From contig JACMKX010000045.1 in the NCBI GenBank assembly GCA_014379905.1, positions 1 to 64,000 of the forward strand: DNA of 64,000 nucleotides. The letters run 5' to 3'. The DNA is from Ferruginibacter sp. Lineage in GTDB: Bacteria > Bacteroidota > Bacteroidia > Chitinophagales > Chitinophagaceae. The notes beneath the pieces are model-generated. The model worked only from the letters and a program-made list of their open reading frames with translations. It had not been told where the DNA came from and ran no database searches. Position numbers and translations under genes: made by a program. Positions 7,624-16,023 of the stretch are shown one piece after another. Within the stretch, counting starts at the first letter, position 1, and every line of letters begins with the position of its first letter.

Positions 7624-9246
7624 CTATTTAATCTTCCTGAATTCTACATGCCTTGCCCTTTCAACAGAGATCTTTATATTAACTATCTTATTCTTATCTC
7701 TTTCGAAATACACGATGCCTGCCGGACTTTCAAATCCGTCTTTGTAAGTAGGAGTAAGCTGGATTTCTGTTTTTGGTTTTTGAAGCAAGACTAATTTTCC
7801 GTTTTTCACTAACACTTGAAATTTTCCTTCGGCCTCCTCTGAATAATATTCACCGGTATATTCCTGCATTGTTTTTTCATCCAGCTTTGCGGAATCAATT
7901 TTTGTGAAGTAAACGCTGTCTTTTACAGTATTAATGACTAAAAGCCCTTCTGAACTTAGTTCAACCCTGTTGTTACCATTCGTGGTAAGAAAGACATTTT
8001 CAGCCACTGGGTTCCATTGACCACCTTGCATTCCATGCAATTTTTCATGCTTCATGTATAGTTTTACTCCACCGCCTGTTCTGGTATTTCGGTACCAGCC
8101 GGTATGGCCAGTTAATTTTTCTTTTGTAACAGCATACGCCAAAGGAGCTTCAGGCTCAACCTCACGTTGTTTTATAGGAATAAACATATCAGACACAGTT
8201 TCTCCTACATGGAGGGTATCGTTGTCGAATTCTGCTGTGTTGCTTAGCCAGGCGAATGATAAGCCTAGTTCAGGATATGCCTCAATGTAAGCACTGTAGC
8301 CGGCAGTTATTCCCTCATGTGCTATGTACTTCCATCCGTAGGTTTTGCCAACATGTAGACCGGCGGCATACCGGTGCATCACTCCATTATTAAATGCACT
8401 TGTACTAAGTTGCTTATCAAGCAGGGAAGGCGATCCGAATTTTCCAGTCAAAAAATAATTACACCATATCACCAGGTCCTCAGCCGTGGTTAATAGTCCC
8501 GCATGGCCATACACGTATTCATTTGGCATGTGGGTTTGATAGTCGGTGCCGGATTTGGAATAAGCTATAGCCCGGTTAGAAACGATCCTTTTATAGTTGT
8601 CCCGCCATTGTGTATGCTTCATGCCAGCCGGTTCGAACATATATTTGCGGGTATATTCCGCCAGGCTTATACCGCTTACCCGTTGTACAATTATTGTTAA
8701 TAGCGTATAATTGGAATTACTGTAAATATATTCATCGCCAGGCTTGTGATTCAATGTCTTTTGATTGCAAATGATATACAGTGCGTCGTCGTTATCGTAT
8801 GTCTTGGTCGTTCTCGGCCAACCAGCAATGGATGCGATGTATCCCCAGTCCTTTAATCCGCTCTTATGCTGTATCATTTGGCGAAGAGTTATCTTATGGC
8901 CATAGTCGGGCAATTCAGGCACATATTTCTTCACATCATCATCCAATGATAACTTGCCTTGTTGCTCTAACAATAGAATTGCAGCTGCAGTAAATTGTTT
9001 TGATACCGAACCAGCTTCCGATATGGATTCGGTGGTGAGGGACACATTATGTTCCAGGTCGGCCATTCCCCATGCTTTTGAAAAGATGATATTGCCGTTC
9101 CTGCTGATAGCGAACTGTGCTCCGGGGTTAGGTGGTTTATACCTGGCGAAAATCTTCTCTATCTGCAAAACAGTATCCTGCCAGTTTTGGGCTTTCCCAA
9201 ACCGGCAAACATTTAAAAGTAAGATGATCAAATAAATGCTTTTCAT
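7624..9246 (-). CDS. Serine hydrolase, class C beta-lactamase/PBP-like
   Basis: A signal peptide (about residues 1-19) is followed by a beta-lactamase-type domain. The nucleophile motif SxxK is S80-V-S-K83, the YxN motif is Y175-S-N177, and the third motif is H310-E-G312. All three catalytic elements are present and in the order of the class C/DD-peptidase/esterase family. A second, beta-rich domain of about 150 residues follows (residues 370-540), as in many periplasmic members. It probably hydrolyses an ester or peptide in the periplasm or outside. Real beta-lactamase activity is not implied, because the family includes esterases and D-amino acid amidases. It is a lone gene with no partner. 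Confidence 0.9.
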   Translation of the reverse strand: MKSIYLIILLLNVCRFGKAQNWQDTVLQIEKIFARYKPPNPGAQFAISRNGNIIFSKAWGMADLEHNVSLTTESISEAGSVSKQFTAAAILLLEQQGKLSLDDDVKKYVPELPDYGHKITLRQMIQHKSGLKDWGYIASIAGWPRTTKTYDNDDALYIICNQKTLNHKPGDEYIYSNSNYTLLTIIVQRVSGISLAEYTRKYMFEPAGMKHTQWRDNYKRIVSNRAIAYSKSGTDYQTHMPNEYVYGHAGLLTTAEDLVIWCNYFLTGKFGSPSLLDKQLSTSAFNNGVMHRYAAGLHVGKTYGWKYIAHEGITAGYSAYIEAYPELGLSFAWLSNTAEFDNDTLHVGETVSDMFIPIKQREVEPEAPLAYAVTKEKLTGHTGWYRNTRTGGGVKLYMKHEKLHGMQGGQWNPVAENVFLTTNGNNRVELSSEGLLVINTVKDSVYFTKIDSAKLDEKTMQEYTGEYYSEEAEGKFQVLVKNGKLVLLQKPKTEIQLTPTYKDGFESPAGIVYFERDKNKIVNIKISVERARHVEFRKIK

Positions 9247-9467
9247 AGCTAAAACTTTGTGTCATTAAATGTAATAAGATTTATCTATCTAGATTCTCTG
9301 ATTTTCAACGTGTCATTTAGGGGTTCAGCCAACGGCCGAGGCTTTGTGCATTTGGGGAATTGACCAACTGTCCGCCCGGAACTAAAGCTAAATTTATATT
9401 TGCAGATGTTTGTTTGTCAAACCCAACTTGCATAAAACCCATGTTATGGGCAGCTTTTTTGGTGGCG

Positions 9468-10403
9468 TTATGTCAATTGAATTGTGGTTTCGTCCTGTTT
9501 TATCTTTGTCAGTTCAATGCTTGATTTCCACAACTCGGCTTGGTAAGATTTATTGTAAGAGTCGATTGATGATTTAGTAACCTTTCCGTCTGAAAAATAA
9601 ATACCGTTTAACTGTTTTTGCTCTTTATTAAAAGCAAGATTTGCCAATCGCTTTCCTGATTTTTTCGCACAATTTGTGTTGGGTTTAAAATAAGTAAGTA
9701 TAGGCATCACATTGTTCCAAACAAATCTCAATACAGGTGGATATGTTCTCGCAAGTCCTGTGCCTGGAACCATTCCTGGGTCAAAGGCATTTACCCTAAT
9801 GTTCTTGTCTGCCAATTTTTCGTGTAAAACATAAGCAGATAATACGTTGCAAAGTTTTGAAGTCGAGTATCGTCTTTGTCCCACTATATTTTCTTTCTCG
9901 TTAGTTTCCTTTGGAAAAGCTAAGTCCTTACCGCTTGTGTAAATGGGTGACTCAATTCCTGTTTTGGTGGCTGGGTCGTGAGTGTCGCTTGCTGTAAAAA
10001 TAATGCTACCATTTTGTTCAATGTAGGGCAATAATAACAACGTCAAATAGAAACCGCCTAAATGATTTGTGCCAAACGTAGTTTCAAAACCATCATTAGT
10101 ATAGGCTGTTTTTCCAATGTTTTGCAATCCTGCATTGTTAATCAAAGATGTGATTACTGGATTTGCAAGTTTAGCAAACTTGTCTTTAAAATCTTTGATG
10201 GATTGTAACGAAGCTAAATCCAATGGTAGGCAAATTAAATGCTGATGATTGGTTTTATTTTTTATTTTTCGAATGGTCTCGTTACCTGCTTGTATATTTC
10301 TACAAGCTAAAATAATTTGTTCGTTTGGTGCAATTTTCGCCATTTGAATAGCACAATCAAAGCCAATTCCGCTGGTAGCTCCTGTAATAATAATTGATTT
10401 CAT
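9468..10403 (-). CDS. Short-chain dehydrogenase/reductase
   Basis: This 311-residue SDR has the TGxxxGIG nucleotide loop at residues 7-14, NNAG at 89-92, the catalytic serine near 139 (FTASD) and YxxxK at Y179/K183 (RRYSTSKLCN). The layout resembles the protochlorophyllide reductase/retinol dehydrogenase-like SDRs, with NADPH the likely cofactor and a lipophilic carbonyl or alcohol the likely substrate. It lies 75 bases downstream of the Crp/Fnr gene on the same strand. A palindromic box at 10456-10474 sits in the gap, so it is probably controlled by that regulator. Confidence 0.9.
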   Translation of the reverse strand: MKSIIITGATSGIGFDCAIQMAKIAPNEQIILACRNIQAGNETIRKIKNKTNHQHLICLPLDLASLQSIKDFKDKFAKLANPVITSLINNAGLQNIGKTAYTNDGFETTFGTNHLGGFYLTLLLLPYIEQNGSIIFTASDTHDPATKTGIESPIYTSGKDLAFPKETNEKENIVGQRRYSTSKLCNVLSAYVLHEKLADKNIRVNAFDPGMVPGTGLARTYPPVLRFVWNNVMPILTYFKPNTNCAKKSGKRLANLAFNKEQKQLNGIYFSDGKVTKSSIDSYNKSYQAELWKSSIELTKIKQDETTIQLT

Positions 10404-10455
10404 TTTTTTTATTTTTAATTATGAAGCAAAATTGCTTCAATCAAAAATGAAATCA

Positions 10456-10474
10456 TTTGCCATTTGACAAAAAG
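10456..10474. promoter_or_regulatory. Palindromic box upstream of the SDR gene
   Basis: TTTGCCATTTGACAAAAAG lies 53-71 bases upstream of the SDR start. It differs at two positions from TTTGTCATTTGGCAAAAAG at 11083-11101, and the two changes are complementary across the dyad. Two conserved half-sites fit a dimeric Crp/Fnr-type protein. Confidence 0.6.
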
Positions 10475-10478
10475 CGAT

Positions 10479-11054
10479 TTAGCAGATGTTTTTTCTTATT
10501 CGGCTTAACGATGATTGTGTAATTCCTAGATAAGAAGCTAAGTAAGAAAGCGGAATTCGATTAACAAGATGTGGGTATTTTTCCATAAAAGCTAAGTAAC
10601 GTGTGGTTGCGTCTTCTGAAATCAAGGGACTTCTTCGTTCCACTTTCTGTAGTAATGCCTTTCTAATAATTTTATTTACAATGTTGTCCCAACCGATGAT
10701 AGTATTGGAAAGGTCTTCCCAATCTGGTTTGGAAAACACAATTAGTTTACAGTCTGTAACAGCTTGAATGTATTCTGTAGATGAAACATTGTTGTCAAAA
10801 CTATTTATATCAACTATAAACTGTTTTTCTTCAGTAAAATATTTAGTAACCTCTTCACCTTTGTTATTATAGTAGCATACCCTAAGAATACCTTCTACAA
10901 CATAACCAACTTGTCTGGGAATTTTACCTGCCTCCGAAAAATAATCCTCCTTTCGAAGTTCTGTTTCTGTCGCTTTTTGAGAAATTAAATCTATCTGTTG
11001 TTGGTTTAAGTTACCGAACAATAAAAGGTATTCTATCAAATTTTCCATATTCAC
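10479..11054 (-). CDS. Crp/Fnr-family transcriptional regulator
   Basis: This 191-residue regulator has an N-terminal cyclic-nucleotide-binding-like beta-roll (about residues 20-120, with RQVGYVVEGILRVCYYNNKG and the EEVTKYF turn) and a C-terminal helix-turn-helix (PLSYLASYLGITQSSLSRIR, about residues 168-188). The phosphate-binding residues of true CRP are not obvious, so the ligand is unknown. There is no cysteine cluster of the FNR type. The start may be the ATG at 11054 or the one two codons on. A palindrome lies just upstream and another before the SDR gene downstream. Together these suggest autoregulation and control of the SDR gene. Confidence 0.88.
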   Translation of the reverse strand: MNMENLIEYLLLFGNLNQQQIDLISQKATETELRKEDYFSEAGKIPRQVGYVVEGILRVCYYNNKGEEVTKYFTEEKQFIVDINSFDNNVSSTEYIQAVTDCKLIVFSKPDWEDLSNTIIGWDNIVNKIIRKALLQKVERRSPLISEDATTRYLAFMEKYPHLVNRIPLSYLASYLGITQSSLSRIRKNIC

Positions 11055-11328
11055 AAACCTACCAAATTAAGTTAAGGCGTTTTTTGTCATTTGGCAAAAA
11101 GTGTCCTTTCGGTTGGTTCCTTAAAATTGCCCATAACGGGCAGGGCTTGCTGCTGGGCTGGAATTCATTGCTCGTCCCGGCCACTGAAGCCCAATAGAAG
11201 TTTTGTTTATAAATATAACTAGAAATATTATTAGATGATGGTCTGCCCATAACCGCTGCTTAATAGAGAAGAATAGCTGAGGATTTATTCTTCCGCCAGC
11301 ATAGCAGCAAACCAAGTTAGCGGCAGTA
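11055..11328. repeat. Spacer with attC-like imperfect palindromes
   Basis: GCCCATAACGGGC at 11129-11141 and GCCCATAACCGCTGC at 11244-11258 are related words. GCTGCT (11255-11260) pairs with AGCAGC (11303-11308), and AAC (11251-11253) lines up with GTT (11316-11318) outside it. GTTAGCGG at 11316-11323 also occurs at 5271-5278, and TGAGGATTTATT at 11278-11289 also occurs at 7536-7547. This suggests a cassette junction. The integron consensus RYYYAAC/GTTRRRY is not met exactly. Confidence 0.4.
11081..11101. promoter_or_regulatory. Palindromic box upstream of the Crp/Fnr gene
   Basis: The 20-base core at 11081-11100 pairs with itself at 8 of 10 positions (TTTTTG ... CAAAAA arms) and lies 27-47 bases before the regulator's ATG. 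It matches the boxes at 10456 and 3078. Autoregulation is inferred from position and symmetry. Confidence 0.6.
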
Positions 11329-11946
11329 TTATTTTATTTTAAACGAAAATGACCCATTAATATTTATTGACTTATTGATCGCTTCATTAAAGCCTTTTAT
11401 ATCACTAATTGCAAGGATGTCCTCGTTTTTCGCTTTAAATATAGCAGATCTTAACTCAGGTGAGAAACTATCTCCTTTAATTTCATAATTTGTTCCGTTT
11501 AAAGTAGCCTGAAAAGACACAATTTTGTAATTGTCAAAAAATTTATCATCATTATTGAAAGCCCTTAGTGATAACTGGCTTTGACTTGAAAGTGAATTTT
11601 TAAATATTTCTCTATTAGGTTCCCCTGCGACAACCGGCATTGGGTCAGGAACTCTTCTCACATCAAAGGAGATTGGATTTTCTCCATCTGTGGTTAATAT
11701 CACTATTGTGAGTTTTCCAACAGTTGTTGGTCTTATACTAAGCTTGTTTTGAGCCAGTGAAACTCCGTTTTGAGGTAAAATGCCTTTTAATGTTTCACAT
11801 TGTATTTCAAATTCGTTGTCTACTCCAATATATAAGGTTCTACTGTTTTTTGCACTCAGTGTCTTGTTGGTCAATTTTATTTGTTGACCCAATAATATTG
11901 ATGAAGTAAGAAAAACAAACAAACATAAAAATATTGCTTTTTTCAT
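11329..11946 (-). CDS. Exported protein resembling the C-terminal domains of GldM
   Basis: This 205-residue protein has a signal peptide (MKKAIFLCLFVFLTSSILLG|Q). The mature part resembles the last two periplasmic domains of the T9SS protein GldM: a beta domain ending DVRRVPDPMPVVAG, then KNSLSSQSQLSLRAFNNDD, YKIVSFQATLNG and a C-terminal SINGSFSFKIK-like strand. The first membrane helix and coiled domains of full GldM (about 500 residues) are absent. It is a free-standing GldM-C-like protein and could bind T9SS components or cargo, which is inference. It is the last of the run of minus-strand accessory genes before topA. Confidence 0.65.
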   Translation of the reverse strand: MKKAIFLCLFVFLTSSILLGQQIKLTNKTLSAKNSRTLYIGVDNEFEIQCETLKGILPQNGVSLAQNKLSIRPTTVGKLTIVILTTDGENPISFDVRRVPDPMPVVAGEPNREIFKNSLSSQSQLSLRAFNNDDKFFDNYKIVSFQATLNGTNYEIKGDSFSPELRSAIFKAKNEDILAISDIKGFNEAINKSININGSFSFKIK

Positions 11947-12112
11947 ATAGAGTGTTTTTAGTTGAAGGTATATTGCCGCTTACGCAATGATTTATGTTAT
12001 AAGACGCCACTTCTCAAAAAAAGTAAATCAATGATAATAAACAAATTAGTGATCAACTTTTTGTATTGTTCTATAGCGCCAATGACATTGTAAAAAAGAT
12101 TTAATATAGCTG

Positions 12113-14680
12113 TTACTTCTTCTTAGCCGCCTTTTTAGGAGCCGCTTTTTTTGCAGCGGCTTTCTTCCTTGCCGGAGCCTTCGCCTTCTTGTCGAATGCT
12201 TTTGGTTCCTGGATCAGGATCATCTTTTTCACTTCTTCCAGGTCAAGTGTAGCCAGTTCTTCCGGGGTATATTTTCCATTTGGCCCGGCAGTGAGTTTCA
12301 GCATTTTTTTATTAAAGCGGATGAAGGCGCCCCAGCGTCCATTTTCAATAGCGATCTTTTCATCGGGCCATTGTTGTATAAAACGATTGGCTTCCTTGTC
12401 TATTTTTTTGGCTATCAGTTCGTCGCAGTCTTTTTGTGTGAGTTCATCAAAATTATATGCACGGGGTACATTAATAAACAAGTCATTCCATTTTATAAAC
12501 GGACCGAACCTTCCTTTGCCTTTGGTGATCGGTTTTTCATCATAAAAACCAATGGGCGCATCTTCCACCTGCTTGGCCTGTATTACTTCAATGGCCCTGG
12601 GCAGGTCAACTTCTGTTGGCTCTTCGCCTTTTGGTAATGAAATAAATTGTTCACCCCATTTTACATAAGGACCAAAGCGGCCAATGTTCACCGTTACTTC
12701 CAGGCCTTCATGTTCGCCCAGGCTGAGCGGGAGCTTAAAGAGTTCCATGGCTTCTTCGAGCGTTATGGTCTCAATACTTTGAGATGCTTTGAGTTTGGCA
12801 AATTTAGGTTTATCTTCATCTGTTTGCGAACCGATTTGTACCATCGGGCCATAGCGACCCATGCGTGCGGCAATTGGTTTGCCATCTTCAGCCACGCCTA
12901 ATACTCTTTCCCCTACAGCTCTTTCAGCGGTTTCCAATGTATGCTCCACACCGGTATGAAAGGGCTGGTAAAAGTCATCCACCATCTTATTCCATTTCAT
13001 TCTGCCACCCGCAATTTCATCAAATTCTTTTTCAATGTTGGCAGTAAATGAATAATCCATTACATCTTTAAAATGAAGACTTAAAAAATCTGTTACTACC
13101 AAACCAAGATCGGTGGGGAAGAGTTTGGATTTTTCTGCACCGGTATTTTCTGTTTCTACTACTCTTTTAATGGCATCAGCTTTCAACTGCAGCACCCGGA
13201 AATCTCTCCGCACCGCATCTTTATCTTTTTTCTCTACATAATTTCTTTTGATGATGGTAGAGATAGTAGGAGCGTAGGTACTTGGGCGACCAATACCCAG
13301 TTCTTCCAGTTTTTTTACCAGCGACGCTTCCGTGTATCGGGCCGCATGTTTGGTAAATTTTTCTGTGGCGGTCATCTGGTTGAAATCCAGTTTTTGTCCA
13401 ACCGTTAAATTCGGCAACCTGCTTTCATCACCTTCTTCTGTTTCTTCTTCATCGGTACTTTCTAAATATACTTTTAAAAAACCGTCAAACTTTAATACTT
13501 CACCTGTTGCCGTCAGCTCTTCCTTGTTGGTACTTATATTTATTTTAGCTGTAGTTTTTTCAAATTCTGCATCGCTCATCTGGCTTGCAATGGTGCGTTT
13601 CCAGATCAACTCGTATAAGCGACTCAGTTCAGGATCATTTTCCGTATGATTTTCCATGTAGGTAGGCCGTATGGCTTCATGGGCTTCCTGGGCATTTTCA
13701 TTTTTGTTTTTGTATTTGCGCACCTGCAAATATTTCTCTCCATAACTTTTATTAATCTCTGCTTTAATGCCATCCATGGCTGTTTCGCCCAGGCTTACAC
13801 TATCGGTACGCATATAAGTGATCTTACCACTTTCGTATAAACGTTGCGCCAGCAACATCGTCTTGCTTACGCCATAACCCAGTTTACGGCTTGCTTCCTG
13901 CTGCAGGGTAGAAGTGGTAAAAGGTGCTGCCGGCGTGCGTTTGCCGGGGCGTACCTGTATATCTTTTACTGTGTAGCTTGCACCAATGCAACCTTCTAAA
14001 AATTTTTGTGCATCATCTTCCTGCGTAAAACGCTGGCCTTCGGCCTTAAAATTTACAGAGCGGTTATTAAGATCTGTTGCTGCCAGCGAAGCTTCAATCT
14101 TAAAACTGCTACTCGCTGTAAAACCATTGATCTCTCTTTCTTTTTCTACAATTAATTTTACTGCCACACTTTGTACACGGCCTGCACTTAATCCACCCTG
14201 TCGGCCAATTTTGCGCCATAAAACCGGGCTTAATTCAAAGCCTACCAACCTGTCAACCACCCGGCGGGCCTGTTGTGCATTTACCAGGTCCATATTAATA
14301 ATACGTGGATTTTGCACGGCTTTCTGAATAGCCGGTTTGGTAATTTCGTGAAAAACGATCCGCTTGGTAGTTTTAGGATCCAGGTTCAATACTTCCGCAA
14401 GATGCCAGCTGATGCTTTCACCCTCGCGGTCCTCATCCGATGCCAGCCAGACTTCGTCTGCTTTTTTTGCGAGTGCCTTCAGGTCCTTTACTACCCGCTC
14501 CTTTTCGGCGGGTACAATGTATTTAGGGGTAAAGTTGTTGTTAACATCAATACCCATGTCATTCTTCTCCAGGTCACGAATATGACCAAAGCAACTTTTT
14601 ACCTCGAAATCTTTCCCCAGAATTGCTTCAATGGTCTTTGCTTTTGCAGGAGACTCCACTATCAACAGGTTCTTAGCCAT
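12113..14680 (-). CDS. topA: DNA topoisomerase I
   Basis: This 855-residue type IA topoisomerase relaxes negative supercoils. The Toprim domain opens with LLIVESPAKAKTIEAILG (E9) and has the SDEDREGE acidic triad at residues 81-88. The nucleophile is Y289 in ITYMRTDS. Four C-terminal repeats follow, each centred on GR(Y/F/W)GxxV/I: near 628 (MGRYGPMV), IGRFGPYVKW, GRFGPFIKW and GRWGAFIRF. These replace the zinc-finger repeats of E. coli TopA and are typical of Bacteroidota. The last 25 residues are a lysine/alanine tail that probably binds DNA non-specifically. Start and length are normal. Confidence 0.97.
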   Translation of the reverse strand: MAKNLLIVESPAKAKTIEAILGKDFEVKSCFGHIRDLEKNDMGIDVNNNFTPKYIVPAEKERVVKDLKALAKKADEVWLASDEDREGESISWHLAEVLNLDPKTTKRIVFHEITKPAIQKAVQNPRIINMDLVNAQQARRVVDRLVGFELSPVLWRKIGRQGGLSAGRVQSVAVKLIVEKEREINGFTASSSFKIEASLAATDLNNRSVNFKAEGQRFTQEDDAQKFLEGCIGASYTVKDIQVRPGKRTPAAPFTTSTLQQEASRKLGYGVSKTMLLAQRLYESGKITYMRTDSVSLGETAMDGIKAEINKSYGEKYLQVRKYKNKNENAQEAHEAIRPTYMENHTENDPELSRLYELIWKRTIASQMSDAEFEKTTAKINISTNKEELTATGEVLKFDGFLKVYLESTDEEETEEGDESRLPNLTVGQKLDFNQMTATEKFTKHAARYTEASLVKKLEELGIGRPSTYAPTISTIIKRNYVEKKDKDAVRRDFRVLQLKADAIKRVVETENTGAEKSKLFPTDLGLVVTDFLSLHFKDVMDYSFTANIEKEFDEIAGGRMKWNKMVDDFYQPFHTGVEHTLETAERAVGERVLGVAEDGKPIAARMGRYGPMVQIGSQTDEDKPKFAKLKASQSIETITLEEAMELFKLPLSLGEHEGLEVTVNIGRFGPYVKWGEQFISLPKGEEPTEVDLPRAIEVIQAKQVEDAPIGFYDEKPITKGKGRFGPFIKWNDLFINVPRAYNFDELTQKDCDELIAKKIDKEANRFIQQWPDEKIAIENGRWGAFIRFNKKMLKLTAGPNGKYTPEELATLDLEEVKKMILIQEPKAFDKKAKAPARKKAAAKKAAPKKAAKKK

Positions 14681-15057
14681 AATATAATTTCAATTTAAAA
14701 AGAAGAAGCGGCTTTTTAAGTCCGTCTCAACAGGTTGATTTTCAATACAAATCTTTTTTCTTTTGCAGTAATTTTTAGCTGCTTAGGTGTAACAAGATTA
14801 CTGCAATATTAGTTTAAAATTGAAAAAACGAAATTTTTTAAGAGAAGCACTGGTATAAATACCCAATCTTGGGGGGAGGATTTTATCGGGATTTCTTATA
14901 TAAATATTTACCGCAAACCTGGCTGCCAGCAGGCAGGGGCGCTAAGGCGCCACGAAGAACAGCACTCAGATGACAAGATAACACTGATAAAAAGGGGTTG
15001 AAAATGGATCCGTGATTATGGGTGTCATCAGCGTTCCCGTTCTCCATGCTGCAGGCA
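14681..15057. other. Gap between topA and the alpha/beta hydrolase
   Basis: No gene is seen in these 377 bases. The stretch holds one copy of a dispersed repeat (14907-14958), described separately. The minus-strand frame at 14883-15071 runs through that repeat and overlaps the hydrolase stop, so it is not coding. Confidence 0.6.
14907..14958. repeat. Dispersed repeat, left copy flanking the hydrolase gene
   Basis: The segment runs TTTACCGC, CTGCCAGCAGGCAG, GGCGCTAAGGCGC. The reverse complement of 15961-16012 gives the same order of words (ACCGC, CTGCCTGCCGGCAG, GACGCTGAG). The two copies therefore stand in inverted orientation on either side of the gene at 15058-15903. Confidence 0.6.
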
Positions 15058-15903
15058 TCAAAGAAAATCAAGGATGGCTTTTTTTACCAATGCATCTTTG
15101 TAAATTTTTTGATGCCCCAAACCATTGGTCAGTATAAAGGCAACATTTGCATTGGCATCTTCCTTCACTTTTAATGCATCTGCCATCGGTGTAACATCGT
15201 CATCGTGATCATGGATCCACAAAACCGAAGCCCTGATATTTTTAATAGCCCGGCGGATAGAATACCATTCTGTTGGCTGGCCTCCTACATTATATATATG
15301 GTCATTCAACGCTTTTTTTATTGCAGGATTGGTAACATTTAAAAATTTCAGCGCACCTTCCACCGCAGAGCTGGTTTCGGTAGCAGGGGCTATCAATATT
15401 ACTTTAGTGTTTTCATTATGAGGAATATGTTCCAGGGCAAGGCTCACGGCAATGCCGCCAAAAGAATGCCCCATGTAAGCATCAACAGGTCCATACAATT
15501 CTACCACTTTTTGGATCATATGGCTGTATTCGAGTGCATTGATTGTTTTGCCATCGCTGAAACCATGTGCGGGTGCATCAAAGGCCAACACCCGGTAATT
15601 TTTTTCAATCAATGCTGTGGCATATTTATCAAACTTATGGCAGGTGGAAGAAAAACCATGCAGGATCAAAATGGTTTTATCGCCTCCGGGATTGCATTCA
15701 TATCCCCGGATCGTTTTGCCACCCAGTACAAACTCATGCTGTTTACCGTTATTAAAGATTTCCGCTTTCTTTCCTTTGTATTTAACCAGGGGTGTACAAA
15801 AAAGACGGAAAGCTTCCTTACCACCCCTTCGTTTACTGATATGTGTCAGCAACGTCAATTTATTTTTAAGGTAACTGATTGCGAGCTTTTTTTGTACATT
15901 CAT
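15058..15903 (-). CDS. Alpha/beta hydrolase
   Basis: This 281-residue protein has the complete alpha/beta hydrolase triad. The nucleophile is S147 in GHSFGG, the acid is in HDHDDDVTP (D236 most likely) and the base is H264 in GLGHQK. The oxyanion loop is LHGFSSTCHK (residues 81-90). There is no signal peptide and the first 45 residues are basic. The substrate is unknown: the layout fits lysophospholipase- or acyl-ester-type enzymes. The gene is alone and flanked by inverted copies of a dispersed repeat. Confidence 0.9.
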   Translation of the reverse strand: MNVQKKLAISYLKNKLTLLTHISKRRGGKEAFRLFCTPLVKYKGKKAEIFNNGKQHEFVLGGKTIRGYECNPGGDKTILILHGFSSTCHKFDKYATALIEKNYRVLAFDAPAHGFSDGKTINALEYSHMIQKVVELYGPVDAYMGHSFGGIAVSLALEHIPHNENTKVILIAPATETSSAVEGALKFLNVTNPAIKKALNDHIYNVGGQPTEWYSIRRAIKNIRASVLWIHDHDDDVTPMADALKVKEDANANVAFILTNGLGHQKIYKDALVKKAILDFL

Positions 15904-15960
15904 TGTGCAAAGATAGATCAGGATTAATAGATTTCCGGATTAGCAGGAGGAGTGTATGAT

Positions 15961-16012
15961 GCCTTTGCATCTCAGCGTCCCTGCCGGCAGGCAGCGACGC
16001 GGTGAAACAAAA
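15961..16012. repeat. Dispersed repeat, right copy flanking the hydrolase gene
   Basis: The segment contains CTCAGCGTCCCTGCCGGCAG and GCAGCGACGCGGTGAAAC, the inverted counterpart of 14907-14958. It ends ten bases before the DUF2520 start codon. Confidence 0.55.
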
Positions 16013-16023
16013 AATGAATTCAT

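Noticed and set aside
11129-11326. Formal integron attC site
   Set aside because: The AAC/GTT and GCTGCT/AGCAGC pairing is suggestive, but RYYYAAC and GTTRRRY are not met, so I report only an attC-like repeat.
13986-14327. Long plus-strand frames opposite topA
   Set aside because: They are shadows of the topA coding frame; topA has all expected motifs on the minus strand.
14883-15071. Minus-strand frame of 62 codons after the hydrolase gene
   Set aside because: It runs through the dispersed repeat and overlaps the hydrolase stop.
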